NCBI GenBank assembly: GCA_021234155.1
Contig: JAJEKV010000022.1
Location: 5,479,852-5,543,851 of the forward strand
Source of the DNA: Isoetes taiwanensis
Lineage: Eukaryota; Streptophyta; Lycopodiopsida; Isoetales; Isoetaceae
Direction of reading: 5' to 3'
DNA length: 64,000 bases
A model generated the notes under the pieces. The model was not told the DNA's origin. It worked only from the letters and a program-made list of their open reading frames with translations, and ran no database searches. Below are positions 1-11,482 of the stretch, piece by piece (the stretch's first letter is position 1; each line of letters starts with the position of its first letter). Both the position numbers and the translations under genes were made by a program.

Positions 1-784
1 TTCGATATCCAAAACGACCTAATCCCTGCTTTTTTGCACTTTGTAAGGCCATTAATTCAGGCAACATCCAGATACCCTTCCTGTATACACGATCTAACAC
101 ATCGACTACAGGTCCTTTATCTGTCTTTACAAGGCCACTTACAAAACCATTTTGATCGAGCCATACACGTGACAAAGAAATTGCATCTGAAGGTTTCTGA
201 AGATTATGGTTTGCCATAGCATGCACTCGAGAATTTTCAACCCGTTTAAGGGTTTCATCTTCTTCTCTCAATCCAATATCTGACTCTTCCTCCTGGCATT
301 GCTCCATATCCTTCTCCAGCTCTCCACTAACATCCCTATATGGCATAGCATACTTTTCGACCTTTTCCTCGTTTACATTTAATACTTCCTCTGTATTTCC
401 TTCCCTAGTTATCTTCACATCCTGGAACTTCATATCTTTCTGAAATTTATTCTGCCTTGCGTCTCCCCTTTTCTCCTTACCCCCAATTTCAATCTTTGTT
501 TCAGCCACATCACTTTCAGCTCCTACTTCTTCCTCTAAACGATCTTCCTCACCCTCAGTTTCCTTATTGGGTGAGTAATGACTCATCACAGTCTGCAGCT
601 CCGAGTCTCTTCTGCCCAATAGCTCAGCCCTTTCGGAGCTTATAAGCTCGTGATTTTCCTCTTCTATAGTATTCCCCACCACATGAGATAAAACCACTAC
701 TGATTCTTTCTTTTTCTCTACTAACTGCATTCCATCACCTCTGGCTGGTTCATTCTCTTGCACAGACATCGACATGCTCATCAT
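1..784 (-). CDS. Trihelix-family protein, N-terminal part (copy 1, open at window edge)
   Basis: Reading the minus strand from the ATG at 784-782, one frame stays open for 261 codons to position 1. The start region is MMSMSMSVQENEP, followed by a Glu-rich acidic stretch, then a conserved-looking block SRVWLDQNGFVSGLVKTDKG and the run-up ending GLGRFGYR. The paralogous copy at 7445-8409 continues past this point into a trihelix (GT/Myb-SANT-like) DNA-binding segment, so this copy probably encodes the same kind of protein with its DNA-binding part beyond the window. The trihelix family is a plant transcription-factor family. An in-frame TAG separates this ATG from a further open stretch, 785-1078, which may be 5' leader. 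I checked each codon of this frame by eye and found no stop. The exact gene identity is unknown. Confidence 0.6.
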   Translation of the reverse strand, partial: MMSMSMSVQENEPARGDGMQLVEKKKESVVVLSHVVGNTIEEENHELISSERAELLGRRDSELQTVMSHYSPNKETEGEEDRLEEEVGAESDVAETKIEIGGKEKRGDARQNKFQKDMKFQDVKITREGNTEEVLNVNEEKVEKYAMPYRDVSGELEKDMEQCQEEESDIGLREEDETLKRVENSRVHAMANHNLQKPSDAISLSRVWLDQNGFVSGLVKTDKGPVVDVLDRVYRKGIWMLPELMALQSAKKQGLGRFGYR

Positions 785-1190
785 CTACTTTCGATCATCA
801 TCAAGCACAAAATAAGATAAATAGACAGTACTGTTTACGTCATACCATGCAGATAGATAAGACAAAAGAATGCAGAACTGGGTAGAACCATGCTTTGAAG
901 TAAGATTTGGTAAATAAACCCACCAATTAATTTCCTCAAGAAGCACAGCATAACCGGGTTCCTTCCAGAAAATATTTCCAAGAAAGGGGTTTCTCCTGTT
1001 GGCCAGGGCCTCCATAGCCAGGCAACTCGATGGGATCGATTCAACTATTAGAAAGGAGACATGAGCGTATTGGTCCACGTGGAGAAATGAGAGTTGTCCT
1101 TACAGATGACCGTACATCGACATTGACCGCACATACGTCAACAGCTAAAATGGTGTGTGATACCTTCTCTTTATTCTAAAATAAAAAATT
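1..1190. repeat. Segmental duplicate, copy 1 of trihelix block
   Basis: This block is almost collinear with 7627-8815 in direct orientation. The match covers the coding part and the upstream leader and stops near 1190/8815, where the two copies diverge. Differences are mostly CTG/CAG versus CG-type changes with small indels. Confidence 0.9.
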
Positions 1191-1345
1191 GAAGTTTTGA
1201 AAACCTTGATTATCTTTTGCAAATTGTTGAAAGGAGCATGTATTTAAGGTTTTATATGGTTTTTGCAAGTATGAGTATGCTAAAACTGTATAATGCTGAT
1301 GTTAGAAATATGGTTTGGGTTTTTTAATGTCTTGTAATTTGTTTT
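1178..1345. repeat. Repeat A, copy 1
   Basis: The sequence beginning AAATTGAAGTTTTGAAAACC matches 16864-17035 closely. In the second copy, repeat A runs almost directly into repeat B; here about 3.1 kb lies between them. Confidence 0.85.
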
Positions 1346-2560
1346 AATAGGTAAGTTTGTGTCTTGCTTATTAGGTTTTCTTGAAGGCCATTTGCTTTCC
1401 AACTACACAATGTTAATGGAAAGGATGAGAAAATATGGCAATCTTAATGATGAAAAAGATGTTTAGAGTCCCCCATAAAGCAAAACACATAAACAAAATT
1501 AGACCCTTCGTCATGTAACCAATTGTTTAGATTTGGAATAACTGGACGTTATTTCTTCTTTAATACCATACCATCTAGATTGGAGATATAATGCCAACGA
1601 GGTAACATGTTCTCTTATAAAGTGCTTTTTATTGTTCATACATCCTTGGTATAGAAAATAAACTACCTAAGTAGACATCACAAGACAATTAAGAGAAAAG
1701 ACAAACATTTGTTTCATGAGTTGGTATCTATTATCTGCAGATGGGTGGATGCTATACAAAAAAAATGTTTAGAATCAAGAGTTATGACACAATCTATAAT
1801 CCGATATTTGTTATTACAACATTATTTGTAAAAAGCCAAACGCACGAAAACCCCTCATATTATGCCATTATTTGTAAATGTCTTTATGAAACAACTCTTT
1901 CAAGTTGAACATTAGAAAAAGAGTTAAAGTAAACCCAACACACAATTTCTTAGTTCTCAACATTTTGTTAGTCTATCTGCACTAAATTAAACGAAGTCAT
2001 TAATACGTTTGAACGTTAACCCGGCAACGCCTGGCATACGTTTACTAGTCTACTTATTTAAAATGTTTTTGCCATCATGAGTTTGCCGGTGTCCGCATTT
2101 TTCAGGCGTGATTTTTGGTCAAAAGCGTGAGTTTTGGGAACTTTTTTTCCGGCTAACTTCTCGCCCATTTTCCCTCAGATTTTGTCCGTTTGTTTTTTTC
2201 ATCCTCCACTTCTTCTCCGCTGCGCGGCTTGGTGTAATGATCGAATATGGAGGAATAATGTCTGCAGAATTCTTTAGAGATACGTTTATAAAGTTTCTAG
2301 ATAGAGTTATAAGAAAATCAGAGTCGGCAAGCAAGCGCCAGATTTTAGATCTTGGGGTTTTAGCGGATTTTGCAGGGCAGAAGACGCGCTGAAGTAGGTA
2401 TAAAACATTACAGGAGTTTGTGCTTCTATTAGATTTCCCAAATTTTAGGATTTACGAGTTTATGCTTCTATTTCCCGTCGTTGAAGGAGAGATCTCTGAA
2501 ACAAAGCAGTTTTTGAAGCAAAGAAGCTTAAGGTGCATATAAAAGTTCTAGCAGCTTCAG
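1346..2560. other. No gene recognised
   Basis: AT-rich sequence without a convincing coding frame. From about 2080 a more GC-rich stretch with several short frames (2108-2392) resembles a promoter/leader region, but no conserved domain is visible. Confidence 0.5.
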
Positions 2561-2565
2561 ATTTT

Positions 2566-2692
2566 GGAAAAAATCCAGCTCCAAATCTTAGTATTCTTGC
2601 TTTTTATTTGCAGGTCTTGAAGCTTAGTCGGACAAACTCCAGCTCTAAATCTTAGTATTTTTCCTTTCTATTTGCAGTCTTGAAGCTCAGGA
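2566..2692. repeat. Imperfect ~68-bp tandem duplication
   Basis: Two successive units share CCAGCTC(C/T)AAATCTTAGTAT, then a pyrimidine-rich stretch, TATTTGCAG and TCTTGAAGCT. The TTTGCAG motifs look like duplicated splice-acceptor sequence, so this may be intronic. Confidence 0.7.
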
Positions 2693-4444
2693 GGAGTCGT
2701 TGAAGAATAGGAATCGGTGGAGCAAAGAGCAAGGTACAATCTGATTAAAACTCCTGGAGTTTCCGTTAAAACTCTGAGATAATAGAAATGTGTGCTTTCT
2801 AGATACAAATAAAAAGAAGAGTAAAATAAATAAAGAGGGGGTTTATAAGCTAATTCCAGAGCAGCTGTCAATTCCAGAGCAGCTAGAAAGATGTGCCAGG
2901 GTTCAGATTTCATCTAACTGATGAAGAACTGGTAGTGCATTATCTGACAAAAAGATCCGACACTAATTTTGGGCCAAATGTGATAGCCCAAATAGATCTT
3001 TACAAGCACGATCCCTGGGATCTTCTGACGTTTTGGTGCAGGCTTTATGCAGGAACATTCCAATGAAAAACTCTGATCTGTTGACGAGGTTTTTTCACAG
3101 ATCCTCTACTTTGATCTATAGCGCTTTCCCTGTAAAGCTGCTTTTTCCTGCTTGCTTTATGTCTTTTAATGTTATGGCCAATGTTTTTCGTCTGTAAAAA
3201 CAAGTTCTTCGTTTCTGGATTTGATCTCTAAAGCAGCTTAAGATTCCATGAAATCCTTTATTAAGCTATTTGCTACTCTTGTATTCTCTGTGCTAGCACC
3301 TCTTCTCCACATAATATTTTCTTAAATGCTTTGACATTCTGTTTGCTTTCCTGGATTGCTTTTGCTGTTCATGCAGGCACATTATCCTCACGAGAATCTA
3401 AGGTGGTTATTTTTATTCTTAGGGGCATCTAACTAGGCACATTCATTTTTTCTGGAATTTAAGTTTGTTATACTTTCAAATGTGACTAACCAACCAAATA
3501 ACTTTTGACATCAACTAAACTACAATAACCAGATCACTTTTGAACTCAACTAACAAATCAATTTCTTCATCCACAATAAACTTGATCATTCAACATTCCA
3601 AACATTCAATCTACGTATAAATCTACATCCACAACCAATCTCGCAATGACGTATCTATTTCATTAGATGTGATGTCATCACGTGCATATAAATTTTTAAG
3701 AATCGTTTAATGTACATTTAAATAGATTAATGTTATGAAGTTTGAAAGCAAAATTGTTTGAATGAAGACATTGATAATAGCTCATCTAATGTCATGAACT
3801 ATCTAATCACGAAGAACCTCATTAATAAATAGCTCACACTAACGAACTTTGAAACCAATATAGCTCGAATAAAAACATTGGTAGTTTGCATAAAAATAAT
3901 GCACTCACAGCATACTTCCCTCCATGCAGATGGTGGTTTTGAATGTCCCGTGGGATTCTTATCCAAGATTTGTGGAACAATTCTTTAGAGACGGGCATTG
4001 GGTTTGGTTGCCACCAGAGTTCTGCATTGGGAATTTTGGGAATGCAAGTGCACATTGATTACCTGATATGGGTTGTGAACTTTTATGGAGAGTGGTACAA
4101 AATCCTACAGTCACTCGGAGTTGAAATACGTCCAGGGTTTAAGGTTGAGCTAGACTTTGAGAATTTTGTCAAGCAACTGGACAAACACTTTCGTAAATGC
4201 ATCTACGTGAGACTCCATAAATTTCTTGACGCTATGGAAACTATCTTGCATGTGCAATACCTTATGCAACATGGTTTGGACATGTCATAAGTTTATTAGG
4301 ATTCTTATAACAAAAGACCATTGGATTTGCTTAATGTCAACACTATATTCTTTTTATATGTATGTTGTGTTAACAATGTTTTTGAAGGAGTTTCCTAAAC
4401 AAAATCAATCCATAACCCTAATGTGTTTAAGCATTGTTTTCTAA
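2693..4444. other. Mostly non-coding; one unassigned 115-codon frame
   Basis: I see no recognisable gene. A plus-strand frame at 3943-4290 encodes 115 residues starting MSRGILIQDLWNN and rich in hydrophobic/aromatic residues. I recognise no domain, and there is no supporting promoter or splice context, so it may be chance. Confidence 0.35.
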
Positions 4445-4451
4445 ACCATTA

Positions 4452-5289
4452 GGGTTTCTATTTAGGGCACATGGTAGGGTGGTGGCCATGGTAGTGTGTT
4501 TCTGCCTAATAGACGGATTTGGACATGCACATGAGCAATCTTTGCAAGAGATATTTTGGACAGCAAGGCATGAGATATTTTGGATGACAGATGTTTTGTT
4601 GGGTCAGTTCCTTCGGCCCAGAATGGATAAAGTTATGTTAGATGAAAAATTGATTCGTTCCTTGATCTCAGAATGGGAGAATTTGTCAGGTCTGCTTCTT
4701 CTCATTAAGTGCAGAAGCATGTTTTGGACAGCAAGATTCCGGAGATGGTGTGTGGTAGGATTTCGGAGATGATGTTTGTGCAGGAGCAAGTACCAGATGA
4801 TTTTTGGACAGAGGATCGCATGGTTTTGTTTCCTGAAGTTCTTTTGGTCTGTTTGTTATTTTAGCATGTTGATTTGTCCTGGATTTCAACTCCGGTCTTC
4901 TTAAGTAGGTGCCGATTCAACTGGTATTATCCATTCATATCTGGCACTATGGTACTGATTCAGTGGGGTTCAAATCCTCATGTTTACATGCAAATATGTC
5001 TGGTGTTTTTGAACTTGGCTTATTTTATAGCATTGTCTGTTGTATATTTTGCACATGAAAGGTTCGTTGCAGTTCCAATGCTTTGCAGGTAAGCTAGAGC
5101 CATCATTGGCATTCACAAGGTTGTTTTCTTCTTCTTGTTCTGTGTTATGCTGATGTCTGACAATCTCTTGGAGATGTGCTCATCATTCTTATGTGGTGCA
5201 GAACCTTACGCTCTTTCCTGCAGAAGTGCAGGTTGCTTCAGCAAGTTCAATTCCTTGTAGATTACTTGTAAGTCAGCAGTAGACGAGCT
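4452..5289. repeat. Repeat B, copy 1
   Basis: Starts GGGTTTCTATTTAGGGCAC and matches 17055-17888 over about 840 bp at high identity. Its right end is cut by the Ty3 RT fragment at about 5290, whereas the second copy continues into CAGTTCATGG. Short frames occur in both copies (for example 4874-5092) but no known domain is visible. Confidence 0.9.
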
Positions 5290-5893
5290 TTGCTTCATAC
5301 TTCTCCAGCTTGGCATAAAGTCCATGTTCCCGTAGCTTCTGAAGGACCTTCCTGACATGTTCTTCATGCTCCTCCAAACTCTTCGAATAAACCAGAATAT
5401 CATCTAGATAGATGATAACAAAAAGATCCAAAAACTCCCGGAAAACATCGTTAACCATGTGTTGAAAGACTGGTAAGGCCGAAAGGCATGACAGTATACT
5501 CAAAATGACCATACCGAGTTCCAAAGGCTATCTTCCACTCATCACCTTCCCTGATGCGGATAAGATTATAGGCACCTCGAAGATCAATTTTCGTGAAGTA
5601 CCGTGCACCTTGTAGCCACTCAAGTAACACTGGAATCAGAGGGAGAGGATATCAATTACGCACAGTGATCTTGTTGAGGCTGCGATAATCCACAACCAGT
5701 CGCAAACAACCATCCTTCTTGGAAACAAAGAAGATGGCAGCTCCTGCGGATGACTGAGAATGTCAAATAAACCCAGTTGCAAGATTCTCCTCGATATAGG
5801 TCCGCAAAGTTTCCAATTCTGTTGGCGACAAGCCATAGATAGGGCCAAATGGCGGGGTCGTCCCTGGCTGAAGATCAATGGGGCAGTCATAAG
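5290..5893 (-). pseudogene. Ty3/gypsy reverse transcriptase fragment
   Basis: Minus-strand translation gives the classic Ty3 RT order. It opens with the pre-RT segment PPFGPIYGLSPTELE and RTYIEENLATGFI, continues with a [15 protein letters not shown] block, [15 protein letters not shown] and [13 protein letters not shown], and reaches the catalytic [18 protein letters not shown]. It is broken by stops (after ATGFI; RN-stop-YPLP), both explicable by C-to-T change, and by a frameshift after MPFGL. Protease, RNase H, integrase and LTRs are absent, so this is a 0.6-kb fragment. It abuts repeat B on one side and interrupts an intron of the amidohydrolase gene on the other. Confidence 0.9.
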
Positions 5894-5914
5894 ATTTTCA
5901 TACAAAATATTTAC

Positions 5915-7220
5915 CTGCAAATTCTGAAGATGGTCAGAAGGGGAGGCTACACCCCCTGATACCATGATTTTTATCTGATTTGCACCTTTTCGAAGCTCAT
6001 CACGTGCCGCCTTCCGCACTTCACTCACTCCATCACAAACCCGACCAAGGTTCATTGTTGAGCAACAAAGCTCTTCTTCATTAGACGGCCGAAAATCACC
6101 ATGACCGCCTGTCTGTGACAAGGCATGCCCACTAAACAAAAGCCTTGGTCCCAATATTGTTCCTTCTTCCACTGCCTACAATAACCCATACAAAATATCG
6201 TCAAATCTGACCTGTTGAGAAATGTGTTTATTTTGTGACATGAGATGAGTTATAAGGTTCTTCTTCCATACAATTCACAGAAATATTCTTTTGCTCACCT
6301 TTGCAAGGCCCCAGTCACACCCACCAACATCTCTAACTGTAGTAAAACCACGCATCACCACAGGCGGTTATCTATCGTCCTGCATCTCCCGAACTTTGGC
6401 TGCCCTTGCAGTGATAAGAGATGGTGGAAGAAGAGAGAGGTCATGAAGATTAGATGTCACAGCAGTGACATGTACATGGGCATCACAAAGCCCCGGCATC
6501 ACATAGCGCCCACCTAAATCAACCATCTGCAAAATTATGGCAATTTGATTGGATGATATTTGTAAATAAACACACACTGCTAGGTCATTCATCATACATG
6601 ATCATAGAGCAAGTAATCGTTCTTTTCAAAAAAGTTTGATTCCAAGTTAAGTTTTAATGTTTTCTGTAGTTTAGAGTCTAGTAGCTCTTGGTAACGATAT
6701 CCTTTCCTTTCTCAAAAAATATCCCTGTTAAAGATGGACTTCCAGAAACATTTTGTAGTAAATGAAGAATCTGTGACACACCTGGGATGCATAGAAAGAA
6801 GAGGGCCCTACATAAGCAATTTGTTTGTTTTTTATTAGAATATGTTCCCCTTTGTTTACTATAGGTTGCGGACCCAGGCGTATCACGGTACAATTGCACA
6901 ACAGCAAACTCCCATCATCACCTCTAAATGGGGTTATTTCCCTTGGGCAAACAGACCTGTATAAGGAACATCCTTGCCAATATCAGATACATTAGTCATA
7001 TTCTAGAAGATTGATCGAGAAAATCCAAACTTAATGGGATTGTACAATGAAACATAATTATTCAAAACACGAACAGTTCTGCTCACCTATTAATTGGATC
7101 CATAGATAAAGAAGTCTTATCTGTGGACTTTGTTGCTACTTTCCTTCTTTTCAGGTTGTTCTTGTAGTTTGATGGATGCTCAACATGCAGATTCTCACCA
7201 TCGGTCTCTAAACAGTTGGA
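5915..7220 (-). pseudogene. Amidohydrolase (imidazolonepropionase-like), truncated gene with introns
   Basis: Four minus-strand exons fit an amidohydrolase-superfamily enzyme. They are exon 1 (to 7087, ending SLSMDPINR), exon 2 (6956-6782, LLLCNCTVI...GEHILIKNKQIAYVGPS), exon 3 (6526-6299, with the metal-ligand motif MPGLCDAHVHV and later RGFTTVRDVGG) and exon 4 (6175-5915, GPRLLFSGHALSQTGGHGD and KIMVSGGVASPSD). All junctions are GT-AG. The HxH pair in exon 3 is the usual first metal-binding motif; the downstream His and Asp ligands would lie in missing exons. Exon 3 carries an in-frame TAA (6370-6368) inside a 27-nt stretch that looks inserted. The intron after exon 4 runs straight into the Ty3 RT fragment, so the 3' half of the gene is lost. 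The first exon's start is uncertain. Confidence 0.8.
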
Positions 7221-7444
7221 TAAACTGTCAATGGACTTGCTGCAATCTTAATTACTATAGCAACAGGCATACCATTATCATGTTCTGATGGAATAGTTGA
7301 TGAAGCCATAACCGGAGATGGTAGAGAGAGGACAAGGACTGTTTGAATTGCTTGCTTTTGACATTCCCATCCATTCTGCCATAGCCTGATAAAGTTCATG
7401 GTGAAAGTTTATTGGGAGATCCCTCTCTTTCCTTTCTACTTGGG

Positions 7445-8409
7445 CTAGTCGCCCGAGTATGAACCCTCCATATTAAAATTGAAGTTCTCATACTCTAAAA
7501 TCTTTCTAAACTCCCGAGCTATGTACTCCCATCTAGAACGACATTGATCTGCACTTCTCTGTATACCTTGTCCCCATAGTACATTTTCAATTTCATGCCA
7601 CCTCTTTTAAGCTTATTGTTCCTAGTTCGATATCCAAAACGACCTAATCCCCTTTTTGCACTTTGTAAGGCCATTAATTCAGGGCAACATCCGGATACCC
7701 TTCACGTATACACGATCTAACACATCGACTACAGTCCTTTATCCGTCTTTACAAGGCCACTTACAAAACCATTTTGATCGAGCCATACACGTGACAAAGA
7801 AATTGCATCTGAAGGTTTCGAAGATTATGGTTTGCCATAGCATGCACTTTCGAGAATTTTCAACCCGTTTAAGGGTTTCATCTTCTTCTCTCAATCCAAT
7901 ATCTCGACTCTTCCTCCCGGCATTGCTCCATATCCTTCTCCAGCTCTCCACTAACATCCCTATATGGCATAGCATACTTTTCGACCTTTTCCTCGTTTAC
8001 ATTTAATACTTCCTCTGTATTTCCTTCCCTAGTTATCTTCACATCCCGGAACTTCATATCTTTCTGAAATTTATTACGCCTTTGCGTCTCCCCTTTTCTC
8101 CTTACCCCCAATTTCAATCTTTGTTTCAGCCACATCACTTTCAGCTCCTACTTCTTCCTCTAAACGATCTTCCTCACCCTCGGTTTCCTTATTGGGTGAG
8201 TAATGACTCATCACGGTCTGCAGCTCAGGAGTCTCTTACGCCCAATAGCTCAGCCCTTTCGAGCTTATAAGCTCGTGATTTTCTTCTTCTATAGTATTCC
8301 CCACCACATGAGATAAAACCACTACTGATTCTTCCTTTTTCTCTATTAACGCATTCCATCACCTCTGGCTGGTTCATTCTCTTGCCTGATTTATCGACAT
8401 GCTCATCAT
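7445..8409 (-). pseudogene. Trihelix-family gene, copy 2, frameshifted
   Basis: Collinear with 1-784 but extending to the C-terminus. The 3' end encodes a trihelix/Myb-SANT-like segment: RWHEIENVLWGQGIQRSADQ, then QCRSRWEYIAREFRKILEYE, then a short tail ending SYSGD and a stop at 7447-7445. Conserved tryptophans and the RSA-QC-RW pattern match the family. A frameshift just before the trihelix segment and several upstream indels break the frame that is intact in copy 1. The ATG equivalent to copy 1 is at 8409-8407. The indels sit at positions where copy 1 has CTG, so sequencing error is possible. Confidence 0.7.
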
Positions 8410-8815
8410 CTACTTTCGATCATCATCAAGCACAAAATAAGATAAATAGATAGTAATTGTTTTCGTCATACCATGCGGATAGATAAGACAAAAGAATGCG
8501 TAACTGGGTAGAACCATGCTTTGAAGTAAGATTTGGTAAATAGACCCACCAATTAATTTCCTCAAGAAGCACAAAGATAACCGGTTCCTTCCGGAAAATA
8601 TTTCCAAGAAAGGGGTTTCTTTTGTTGGCCAGGGCCTCCATAGCCAGGCAACTCGATGGGATCGATTCAACTATTAGAAAGGAGACATGAGCGTATTGGT
8701 CCACGTGGAGAAATGAGAGTTGTCCTTACAGATGACCGTAGCTTTGCATCGACATTGACCGCACATACGTCAACAAGCAAAATGGTGTGTGATACCCTGC
8801 TCTTTATTTCTAAAT
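7627..8815. repeat. Segmental duplicate, copy 2 of trihelix block
   Basis: Direct-orientation partner of 1-1190; see that entry. The copies are about 7.6 kb apart. Confidence 0.9.
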
Positions 8816-9480
8816 AAACAAGGTGCAGGTGCTGCGCACAAAGGGTTGCCCTCCATGGCCGTAGGGTGGAGTGTCTTAAATCGTAGTTCAAAGTCATGTT
8901 TTGACAATTCATTCAAATTGCTACTTGACAATAGAATAGTTGGTACCATAAGCATTAGTAGCATGGTGTTGTTCCATACAATAGACTATAAACAACAGAG
9001 TTAAATATTAGACAAATATTGTCCATTCCAGTATTTAAAGTGTACTCTCCAATGTCACATCATGAAATTGACTAAGACTATTTTATGGCATTAGAAAGGA
9101 TTGATTAATCCTAAGTGAATAGTAGTTGTATTTGGTGAACAGTACTATCTCTTTATCTAATTATAAGAGAAAATATGGCTAATGGGTTGTTGAATAGCAA
9201 ATACTCTTATTCCTCCCGTTTGGCAATGTCCCAAGATAATCAATAGTTCAACATAAGCTATTGATCATGCATACATGAAGTTAGTTATGTTTTTGCATAA
9301 TTAAAAAAGAAAGAGCAAATATAGATATCATATAGATTATATCATTATTTCCATCCATAGACGTAGTCGAACATTTGAGTTAATAGTAAACCTAATGCTA
9401 GACACGCATTTTTCAGATTCCGGGTTTAAGTAGTCGAGATATGGCAAAATGCATTTGTTGCTCTAATTTTACAGCAGATT

Positions 9481-9556
9481 AATAGTAGGGCCATAACTTT
9501 TTTGTTTCTCAAGCATGATAGTAGGGCCATAACTTTTCTGTTTCTCAAGCATGACC
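9481..9556. repeat. ~41-bp tandem duplication
   Basis: Two units of AATAGTAGGGCCATAACTTT followed by T(T/C)TGTTTCTCAAGCATGA, nearly identical. Confidence 0.85.
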
Positions 9557-9702
9557 ATACACTAGAAGCATACAAAACGACGCAATCAACATAAGAAGGT
9601 TATTTACATCGCTTATCCAAAATGCTCAAACTAGATCACTCTTGATAGAAAGGCAAAAAGCCCCACCATATATAAGTTAGTCAATAGGCTCACGTAAAAA
9701 TC

Positions 9703-9838
9703 AATCAACCACAAAGAATAGAGTAAAACATCATGTCACTCGATGAATGGACCTCCTTCAATTGACCTCAATCAACCACAAAGAATAGAGTAAAACATCA
9801 TGTCAATCAATGAATGGACCTCCTTCAATTGACCTCCC
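9703..9838. repeat. ~68-bp tandem duplication
   Basis: Two near-identical units, each with AATCAACCACAAAGAATAGA and ATGGACCTCCTTCAATTGAC. The few differences are single substitutions. Confidence 0.9.
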
Positions 9839-10084
9839 CGCCGCGTTAATGTGGTAAGTGCTTAAGTTCTTTTCCACTATTGGCTTGGATTGCAACAATA
9901 AGACAATCAAAATGAGAATCCTTCATAAAAATTATCCGTTATGAGACAACCTACAATGTTATATTGAGCTTATGTAAACTTTATAGAGTAAAAATGTGCT
10001 GCCAAAGATTTATTCTTGTTACTTTGGCAGTATAGACATAGCTAAAACCTATCAAGCTCATTGCATGCAATAAATAAATTTGCC

Positions 10085-10128
10085 GACTAGAAAATATTAG
10101 TCCATGACTAGAAAATATTAGTCCATGC
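10085..10128. repeat. 20-bp perfect tandem duplication
   Basis: GACTAGAAAATATTAGTCCAT occurs twice in immediate succession, each followed by G. Confidence 0.9.
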
Positions 10129-10548
10129 CATAGGACACCTCCTTTCAGGTGCTCACCTCCTGCTATAGCTATCTATAATAAATGCATAAAGGTAAGCTGC
10201 TTCCAAATGTGTACGGAAATTTCAATATGTAATCCGTCATGAACCTTGAAGCTGAGCATTCTGTGCCATAGAGACAATCTATAATTCGGTAGAGACAACC
10301 TATAATTTTATTTCCAGTTTTTGAAAGTCCTGATAGACTAATGCAGCATGATGCCAAGCATATATTCTCTCTACTCCCAAGAATTCTTATGAACACATCA
10401 TGAGAAATGTAATGATGACGAAAGTCCATTTCTATATCCTAGCAGAAGCACAAAAAAGTGAATTCCATATGATTTTGGTTCCTGCCTTGATTTATTGAAC
10501 ACTACCTTGATCTATTGAGCTATTTAGACTGGGAATTTGGAAAATACC

Positions 10549-10660
10549 CATCTAGTAATACTTCTAGGCATTTGATTAACCTTTCCCATGCCCGGGTGTT
10601 TCAATGCAAGAAGAGATACTATCTATTAGATACAGTCATTCCCCCAATCTGCTGTAAATT
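10549..10660. repeat. Flanking direct repeat, left of LINE 1
   Basis: The stretch starting CCATCTAGTAATACT aligns with 15225-15343 at roughly 80 percent by eye, so similar sequence brackets the LINE. It is too long and divergent for an ordinary L1 target duplication. Confidence 0.75.
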
Positions 10661-10704
10661 CAGAACAAACAAACTATTTGTCTCATTTAGACATATTTGG
10701 ACTA

Positions 10705-10708
<4 letters not shown>

Positions 10709-10735
<27 letters not shown>
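10709..10735 (+). repeat. Poly-T tract (LINE poly-A tail)
   Basis: 27 consecutive T on the plus strand directly at the 3' end of the minus-strand LINE, as expected after target-primed reverse transcription. Confidence 0.9.
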
Positions 10736-10959
10736 GGAAACGGCAGTAGTATTATATTACATGTAGATACATAGTAATACAAAAAGACAGGGGGAAACCC
10801 TGTTATAAAGGCCAAATTAAAAAATGGCCTTGACACTCCCAAGGAGGATAATTACCTAGATTAAAACACTGATTAAAGTTTTTAAGAAATATCATAATCA
10901 AAATTATAAAAGCATTAAGTTTCTCTTGTTCTGGTAATTCCTGCTAGTGTACTAAATCT

Positions 10960-11482
10960 TCAGTTTTCTGTGACTCCATCCAAGGAAATAACTGCGGAGG
11001 CATGAATGGTAAATCTGAACAGCAGGTCATCGAGCTCCAGTACTCCATAGGGGGAGGAATCCAGAATGTAGAGGATCCATGATTCCCGGGCCCCTATACA
11101 GATTTGGAGCTTCTCCTCGAAATAAGGCTTGATTTCCTGTTTGAAAACCCAGATATCTTGATCTTTCAGTACCTGCTGTAAGGTTCGAATCATAATTGTT
11201 TCTGTTTTGACCCATTGCAGAGCTGCCAGCACCTCCTGATGAGACATAGGGCAAGTATCTTCCGGGACCTCTCTGGCATGTCCGCCTTCATGATGCTTGT
11301 TGACTAGATAATCTGTCAGAGACATTAGAAATGTTATTGAAGTAAGACGAAAAGAAAGCATAGAACCATTGAAAAGAGCCCAAGGCATCCCATCTTTTGT
11401 CATAGTTGCACCCCTTTTTCATTCTATGTGCCATGGCTGCTTCTGCTAACTCCAATTGGAGGGTAGTCTTAAGAAAGTTCAA
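10960..11482 (-). pseudogene. LINE 1 ORF2 C-terminal extension
   Basis: Two overlapping frames (11482-11288 and 11403-10960) continue the protein past the zinc-finger domain. The first has a KKGCNYDKRWDALGSFQWF block that parallels KYDDRWNLLGDFNGPFN in the second LINE (around 36030). The second frame runs to a stop at 10960. Frame changes suggest at least two indels. This tail has no named domain that I recognise. Confidence 0.6.

Larger units (their letters stand above)
8816..10540. other. No gene recognised; several short tandem duplications
   Basis: AT-rich intergenic sequence. It holds three local tandem duplications listed separately and a minus-strand 86-codon frame (10429-10169) with no recognisable domain. 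Confidence 0.5.
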
